From positions 113,556,074 through 113,620,073 of the forward strand of contig NC_081840.1 in the NCBI RefSeq assembly GCF_963259705.1: a stretch of DNA of 64,000 nt, written 5' to 3'. The position numbers and the translations under genes are program-made. Below the pieces are notes generated by a model. It searched no databases. It had not been told where the DNA came from and saw only the letters and a program-made list of their open reading frames with translations. Positions 57,490 through 64,000 of this stretch are shown piece by piece. This DNA comes from Myotis daubentonii (taxonomy: Eukaryota; Chordata; Mammalia; Chiroptera; Vespertilionidae). The stretch's first letter is position 1, and every line of letters starts with the position of its first letter.

Positions 57490-59690
57490 AAGTATACCAA
57501 TAATGAATGAAAAGGGGGGAATCTCAGTAGAGAAGAGGAAACTAAAAAAGAACCAAATCAAAATTCTAGAACTGAAAGGAGAAAAGCTATCAAAACTGAC
57601 ACAAGAAGAAACAGAAAATCTGAATAGTTCTATACCCATTAAAGTTCTTGAATTTGTAATTATCCCTTCACAAAGAAAATTGTAGGCTCAGATGACTTCA
57701 TTTACAAATTTTATCAAACACATTTTTAAAATGTCAATGATGTACAGTCTGTCAAGAGAAAAGGACTAGAGACCATTTTCCAGTTCATGTTATGAGTTGA
57801 GCATTCCCTACTATCAAAACGATTCAAAGACGTTATAAGAAAAGAAATTACAAACCAATATCCCTTGTGAACATATTTGCAAATATCCTTTACAAATTAT
57901 TAGGAAACATATTCTGCAGTATATTAGAAGAATAATACTATATGTCCAAGTATAGTTTAGTTCAGGTAATACAAGATTAGCTTCAAATTAAAAAATCAAC
58001 CAATTCAATTCACGAACTAAAAGAATAAAGTAGACAAATCCTATGATAATCTTATTAGATTTAGAAAGAATAGTTGACAAAAATCAATATCCATTCATGA
58101 TAAAAAAAAAATCATCTCAGCAAAATAGGAATAGAAGGGAACTTAACTTCTCAACATGATAAATTTCAGCCATAAAGTATGTACCAATTATATTATAGTT
58201 AACATTCAAGGGCTGAAAGTTTTATATCTAAAATTAGGAACAAGGCAAGGATGTCCATTCTGCAATACTTTTATTTAACATTGTATTATAGATCCTAATT
58301 AGTGTAGTAAGGGCAAAAATGCATAGAAGTTTAAAAGGAAGATATAATCTGTCGTTTTTCTATAGATGTCATGATCATGTACACAGAATGCCTATGGAAT
58401 TTACAAAATCTTCTAGAACCAATAAGGGAGTTTAGTAAAGTCAATGTAGAAAAATCAACTGTATTTTTATATGCTAACAATGAACAATTATAAAGTGAAA
58501 TTAAAAAGCAATACCATTTACAATATAGAAATGCAAAGGATTTAGAATAAACAAGTGTTAGAAAGAGCAACTGAAACTCATGCATGGCTGGTGGGAATGT
58601 AAAATGATATAACTACTTTGGAAACAGTTTTTCAAATTGTATAAAGATAGGAGACCCACATCATTCAGCCATGCAATTACACTCATAGGTATTTATTCAA
58701 GAGAAATTAAAACATATAGTCACACAAAGACTTTTACACAATGTTCATAAGAGCCAAAATCTAAACACAACCCTATGGGGCGTGGCTACAGTGTTTTGGA
58801 CAGGTTCAAGGCTTGGACTGATGAGAGGGCACAGTCCTCTCATTGCCACATGCAAGTCCCAGCTTGGAGGGCAGAGCCCTCCCAGCACAATTATAGCCAA
58901 CAGCTATAGTTGTAAGCTTGAACCTATGTCCGAACACGTGGCCCCATGTGCCTGAGTGATGTGGGCTTGATATAGTTCAGGTGCGTGTAGTTGAGTAGGA
59001 GTGAAACTCATGAGAATGTTGTAAACATCTTGATCACGCCCTTACTTTGCCTCATGGCATCTGCTATAAACTAAAGACACGGCTTGTGGGCACTGGTGCT
59101 GTCTCTCAGAGAAGCAGCATCCCACCGAGACCCAGCTTTCATTCTCTTGTCTGTCTTAATCCTTTCACCGCTCCCACTCAGGGTCACTGAACCAGGCTGA
59201 GCTGGCGGGGCACATAAGGCGCCCTGGGGCTGAGTATGCCATGGACGTGCCAGCTCCCCACACAACCCAAATGTTCATCAACAGGTGAATGAATAAGCAA
59301 ATAATATTGTACAACTGAAACCATACAAAATTAAACAAACAAAAAGCACAGTGCAATTCTCTTCAGTAATAAAACAGAACAAACACATATAACAACATGA
59401 ATGAGTTTTTGAAACCATTATGTTGAGTGAAAAAATCCAGACTCAGATCGGAATACATACTCCATGTTTTCATTTGCATGAAATTCCAGAAAAGAAAAAA
59501 ATTAATCTATAGTAATGAAGAAAATCAATGGTTTCCTTGGTCTAGGGCAGGGGAGCACTATGTGCAAAGGGGCAGAAGGAAATGTTGGGGGTGATGGGAA
59601 TGTTTTATATCTTGGTGTGATGATGGGTTGTAGTTGCATGTAAATTATACCTTTATACAGTTGACTAAAGCAAAAGGCAAAACATGCTAA
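57490..59690 (+). mobile_element. Old L1 ORF2 and 3' end, split by an LTR
   Basis: Eroded RT landmarks (aggcaaggatgtccattctg, 58233) and C-terminus (catgcatggctggtgggaatg, 58579). Resumes after the LTR at 59263 (aaatgttcatcaacaggtga) with a 3' end near 59690. Heavily mutated. Confidence 0.8.
58774..59262 (+). mobile_element. Solo LTR, betaretrovirus-like (489 bp)
   Basis: Ends tatgggg / ccccaca with exact 6-bp duplications caaccc (58768-58773, 59263-59268) inside the old L1. ctataaac near 59062 is TATA-like. The 6-bp duplication suggests an ERV class II origin. No viral genes. Confidence 0.82.
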
Positions 59691-59759
59691 TTGTCAAATG
59701 ACCAGCACAAACAATAAACTCTGTAGTATTTTAAGGTAGGCTTTATAAAAGACGCAAAG

Positions 59760-60345
59760 TTGTAATGGCTCTTTAAGGAGTGATAGGATAATGTTCTTCA
59801 GGTCCATCCAAGCTGTCGCAAAGGGTAAGATTTCCTTCTTTTTCATGGCCGAGTAGTATTTCATTGTGTAAATGTACCACTCAGTGGTAAAAAAGAAGGA
59901 AATCTTACCCTTTGCAACAGCATGTATGGGCCTGGAGGGCATTATGCTAAGTGAAATAAGCCAGTCAGAGAAAGACAAGTGCCATATGATTTCATGTGAA
60001 ATCTAGTGAACAAAATGTACTAACAAGCAAAATAGACAGATTCATAGATATAGAGCAGGCAGACAGCTGTGTGAGGAGGTGGAGTGAGGGGAGTGGGAGT
60101 GGGGGGTTGAGCAAAAAATAAATAAAAATAAAAAGAACTCATGGACATGGATGACAGTGTGGTAATTGCCAGGGGAGGGGGGAGCAGGGAGTAGGAAGGA
60201 TACATGATGATGGACGGAGACTTGACTTGGGATGGTGAACACACAATATAGTGTACAGATGATGAGTTGTAGAATTGTGCACCTGAAACCTATATACTTT
60301 TATTAACCAGTGTCGCCTCAATAAATTCAATCTAAAAAGGAGAGA
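59760..60345 (+). mobile_element. L1 3' end with 5' inversion
   Basis: 59760-59880 is L1 ORF2 C-terminus in minus orientation. From about 59881 the same region runs forward to the 3' UTR (gttgtagaattgtgcacctg, then cctcaataaattcaat). Arms gcaaagggtaagatttcc.. and ..ggaaatcttaccctttgc form a perfect palindrome of about 25 bp. Confidence 0.85.
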
Positions 60346-60365
60346 AAGGATATCTACACATATAA

Positions 60366-61570
60366 TCTATACATATAAGGAGGTAATATGCTATTTGCCA
60401 TGACGGTGTTCCTGTAACGACCTATTTGCATATTGATGCATATGCAGCAGGGGGGCGGGTGGCTGTAGCCAAGTTCCCAGGGTTCTGAGGAGACCATCTG
60501 ACAGGAGCCCAGACTGCAAAGAAGGAAGAGGAAGCGGCCACGGGGAGCTCTTCCAATCCCCCTGCACGGACACCCTACCCCAGCCCCCGCACCCCTGGGG
60601 GGACAGATGGACACCCTACCCCAGCCCCTGCAGCCCACACCTCCGACTCCCCATCTCTTCCCCAGCCAGGGGCGCCCACAACAATAGCACACCGGCAACC
60701 ACCCGTCAGCGCCCCTGAGGCACCCAGGGCCCCCTCCACTGGGGCCGGCACGTCTCTCCTCCCTACAACTCCAGACCGGGTGGAGGCAGGCCTGAGCGGC
60801 CCCCCAGGGTCAGGCCCTTCCCCCCCCTACCCCCCCCCCCCCCACAGCGCTGTCTCTGCAGCTGAAGCACGCACAACCTTGCTGGAGGCGGGGCTAAACC
60901 CTCCCCTAGCCCACCTGGCTCCGCCCTAGCCCAGCCCCAACCCCGCTCCAGGATATAGGAGCCCCGCCCTGAGCAGGTACAGCTGTGAAATAGCCACTTA
61001 CAATTTAAAGAAAGGCGCCAAGTGGGAAGGTTTGACAGTTACTCCCCCTTAGGCCTTGCTGCCCTCCTAGCGCCCCCCCCCCAACTCCCTGCCCCCCACC
61101 AGCACCTCCAGGGACGACCACCACTACAGGGTTGCTGGCCAGAGCCTGCCCCTCCAAAGCCTGCGGAACCCTCTGCAAAGCTTCCATTAACTACAGTCCC
61201 AGGAAACAATCATGCCCTTCTCCCCTAATCAGCACCTGCTACCTGTGAGGGTACCCATGGGCAGTTGGGGGTGAGCAGGCTGGCAGGGGGGGCCTATTGG
61301 GGGCAATCAGGCCAGCAGGGGGGGCAGTTGGGGGCGAGCAGGCTGGCATTGGGGGGAAGTTGGGGGTGATCAGGCTGGAAGGGGAGGGCAACTGTGGGCA
61401 ATCAGGCCAGCAGGCAGAGTGGTTAGGGGTGATCAGGCAGGCAGACAGGTGAGTGGTTAGGACCAGGGTCCCAGATTGTGAGAGGGATCCCAGATTGGTG
61501 AGGGCGCAGGCCAAGCTGAGACCCCCCCCCCCCCCCCCCCCCGCACGAATTTCGTGCACCAGGCTACTAG
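60366..61570 (+). mobile_element. Large Helitron with GC-rich non-Helitron interior
   Basis: 5' TCTATACATATAAGGAGG after A (60365), 3' gcacgaatttcgtgcaccag and CTACTAG at 61570. About 60450-61230 is GC-rich sequence not shared with the other Helitrons here, followed by a minisatellite (61255-61450) related to that at 17180-17480. Confidence 0.85.
61255..61450 (+). repeat. Minisatellite in Helitron
   Basis: Units of about 31-35 bp (cagttgggggcgagcaggctggcagggg type), related to the array at 17180-17480. Confidence 0.85.
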
Positions 61571-61991
61571 TCTATATAATAAAAGCCTAAGTGACCATTA
61601 CCACAGAACAACCAGAATAACTGGTCACTATGATGAGCACTGACCACCAGGGGGCAGATGTTCAACAAAGGAGCTGCCCCCTGGTGGTCAGTGCACTCCC
61701 ACAGGGTGAGTGCCGCTTAGCCAGAAGCCGGGTTCACGGCTGGTGAGCGCAACGGTGGTAGCAGGAGACTCTCCTGCCTCCGCAGCAGCTCTAAGGAGCA
61801 GTGAGCCAAGTAGTAAGGAGCAGCGAGCAGGTGGGCAGTAAGGACCCAGGGGTCCCAGACTGCAAGAGAGATGTCTGACTGCTGGCTTAGGCCCGCTCCC
61901 CTGAGGGATCCCAGACTGGGAGAGGGCACAGGCTGGGCTGAGGGAACTCCCCCCTCCCCCAGTGCAGGAATTTCATGCACTGGGCCTCTAG
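61571..61991 (+). mobile_element. HeliBat-type Helitron, tandem partner
   Basis: Starts TCTATATAATAAAAGCC immediately after the preceding CTAG and ends ttcatgcactgggcctctag at 61991, followed by T. Contains the inverted pair gaccaccagggggcag / ctgccccctggtggtc. Confidence 0.94.
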
Positions 61992-62028
61992 TGTGTGTGT
62001 GTATTTTTTTTTTTCTAAAAGGGAATTG

Positions 62029-63388
62029 GGACTCTCATAGCCAGTTAGCCTGGAGGTCAAATCACCCCTGGTATTACCGACAACAATCAAGGCTTAACTA
62101 CAAGACTGCGCACAAAGACCACTAGGGGGTGCACCAAGAAAAGATAAAAAAATGCAGAGACAAAGAAACAGGACGCAGATGTCAGAAATGGAAGATATAG
62201 AGCTCAAAACCACACTTTTAAGGTCTCTCAAGAACTGTCTAGAAGCTGCCGATAAACTTAGTAAGGCCCTCGAAAAGACTGGTGAGACCGCCGATAAATG
62301 TAGTGAGATCCTCAAGAAATCTAATGAGACCCTCGATGTTGTGATAAAGAACCAACTAGAAATTAAGCATACACTGACTGAAATAAAGAATATTATACAG
62401 ACACCCAACAGCAGACCAGAGGAGCGCAAGAATCAAGTCAAAGATTCAAAACACGAAGAAGCAAAAAACACCCAACTGGAAAAGCAAAATGAAAAAAGAA
62501 TCCGAAAATACGAAGATAGTGTAAGGAGCCTCTGGGACAGCTTCAAGCGTACCAACATCAGAATTATAGGGGTGCCAGAAGATGAGAGAGAGCAAGATAT
62601 TGAAAACCTATTTGAAGAAATAATGACAGAAAACTTCCCCCACCTGGTGAAAGAAATAGACTTACAGGTCCAGGAAGCGCAGAGAACCCCAAACAAAAGG
62701 AATCCAAAGAGGACCACACCAAGACACATCATCATTAAAATGCCAAGAGCAAAAGACAAAGAGAAAATCTTAAAAGCAGCAAGAGAAAGAAACCGAGTTA
62801 CCTACAAGGGAATACCCATACGACTATCAGCTGATTTCTCAACAGAAACTTTGCAGGCCAGAAGGGAATGGCAAGAAATATTCCAAGTGATGAATACCAA
62901 GAACCTACAACCAAGATTACTTTATCCAGCAAAGCTATCATTCAGAATTGAAGGTCAGATAAAGAGCTTCACAGATAAGGAAAAGTTAAGGAGTTCATCA
63001 TCACCAAACCAGTATTATATGAAATGCTGAAAGGTATCCTTTAAGAAGAGGAAGAAGAAGGAAAAGGTAAAGATACAAATTATGAACAACAAATATGCAT
63101 CTATCAACAAGTGAATCTAAGAATCAAGTGAATATATAATCTGGTGATCATAATAGAATCAGGGACATAGAAAGGGAATGGACTGACTATTCTTGGGGGG
63201 GAAAGAGGTGTGGGAGATGCGGAAAGAGACTGGACAAAAATTGTGCACCTATGGAAGAGGACAGTGGGTGGGGAGTGAGGGCGGAGGGTGGGGCGGGAAC
63301 TGGGAGGAGGGGAGTTATGGGGGGGAAAAAGAGGAACAAATGTAATAATCTGAACAATAAAGATTTAATTAAAAAAAATAAAAATAAA
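62029..63388 (+). mobile_element. HAL1, 5'-truncated copy
   Basis: 13-bp duplications taaaagggaattg (62016-62028, 63389-63401). Short leader, ORF1 from 62152, 3' UTR with AATAAA (63356) and A tail; no ORF2. Confidence 0.94.
62152..63030 (+). pseudogene. HAL1 ORF1 with C-terminal frameshift
   Basis: A 292-codon frame with the same coiled-coil, RRM-like and C-terminal regions as the copy at 31898. It has an extra 22-residue coiled-coil repeat (EKTGETADKCSEILKKSNET). A one-base loss near 62986 changes the last residues from [12 protein letters not shown] to RSSSSPNQYY, so the C-terminal domain end is altered. Confidence 0.88.
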
Positions 63389-63401
63389 TAAAAGGGAATT
63401 G

Positions 63402-64000
63402 AAGGCTAAGTAAAAGTCAACACAGACATGACAGGTGGGTTAGAGGGATAGTGGTATCATTAGATTGAAAGCAGAGCCTCTTACAAAGGAGTTGTGGGAG
63501 TTTTAGACAGAGGGGTAGGAGAAACCTCGAGGTAGAATGCTGCCAGGACAAGGAGATTGGTCTTTATCCTTTGGGCACTAACTGACCTTTTGAGATTTTT
63601 GAGCAGGAAAGTATACTAGGCAAATGATTCTGGGGTATGGTGCAGGGAGAGTTGGAAAGGAGCGAATTGTTAAGGTTAAGATGATAAACTTTTGCAATAG
63701 CCCCAGCTTGACAAGATAGGAGATTGAACTAGAGTGGGGAAATGTAAAGAATGGAAGAGATATTGAGGAGGAAGAATTGACTGAACATGATAATTAATTT
63801 TGACAGTGAATTTGTGAATAAGGAGATAGTACACAGTGGCTGAGTTTGAAGCCTGGGAAACTAAAATTGACAGCACAATGAGTATAATTAAGAAGAAGAC
63901 AATTTGGCGAGAATTATGTTAATTTCAGTTTTAGGACTCACTGGTCTAAGGAACCTAACCAGGTCCTACTCTTGCCTCTCTAAGACTGGATTAAATGCCA
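63402..64000. other. No recognised feature
   Basis: Flanking sequence with weak similarity to decayed mammalian repeats; no gene identified. Confidence 0.45.

Overview
The window is nuclear DNA from a mammal, almost certainly a vesper bat (Vespertilionidae). Three signs agree. There are about eleven tRNA-derived Ves SINEs. There are many HeliBat-type Helitrons (5' TC, 3' hairpin plus CTAG, inserted between A and T), which among mammals are known from vesper bats. There are also hAT and Tc1/mariner-pogo DNA transposons, including hAT copies with perfect 8-bp target duplications. No prokaryotic, CRISPR or organelle sequence is present.

The host locus is the head-to-head LRRC49/THAP10 pair (human 15q23). 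A GC-rich bidirectional promoter lies at about 37.95-39.06 kb. LRRC49 runs leftward on the minus strand. Six consecutive coding exons (38194 down to 12729) join in frame into 189 codons with correct splice sites, and the rest of the gene lies beyond the left edge. THAP10 runs rightward on the plus strand from about 38.63 to 51.98 kb. All its recognisable exons carry disabling lesions: no ATG, loss of the first zinc-ligand cysteines, frameshifts and an in-frame TAG. I read it as a unitary pseudogene beside an intact LRRC49 promoter half.

The rest is introns and flanks filled with transposons. 1-1.2 kb: Helitron pair. 1.4-1.8 kb: solo LTR. 3.0-8.5 kb: decayed L1 with nested insertions. 8.85-10.2 kb: hAT and pogo-type elements. 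12.7-21.6 kb: LRRC49 exons 6, 5 and 4 with Ves, Helitrons and a perfect 28-bp hairpin. 22.5-27.4 kb: hAT MITEs and a three-Helitron tandem inside a Tigger fossil. 29.4-36 kb: LRRC49 exon 3, then an L1 interrupted by Ves, Helitrons and an intact ORF1-only HAL1 element. 37.5-39 kb: exons 2 and 1 and the promoter. 39.9-42.1 kb: more HAL1. 43.8-50.2 kb: solo LTRs and an L1 carrying an RPL39 retrocopy. 51.5-52.0 kb: THAP10 terminal exons. 52.5-54.6 kb: Helitrons, including a second copy of the chimeric pair. 55.9-60.3 kb: old L1s, a betaretrovirus-like solo LTR and an inverted L1. 60.4-62.0 kb: a Helitron tandem. 62.0-63.4 kb: a third HAL1.

I found no wholly new biological system. The most notable observations are the THAP10 loss, the repeated Helitron head-to-tail junctions with a chimeric unit that moved as one, the family of ORF1-only HAL1 elements, the intact-frame RPL39 retrocopy and the perfect intronic hairpin. 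Comparisons with human proteins were made from memory of those families, not by alignment software.
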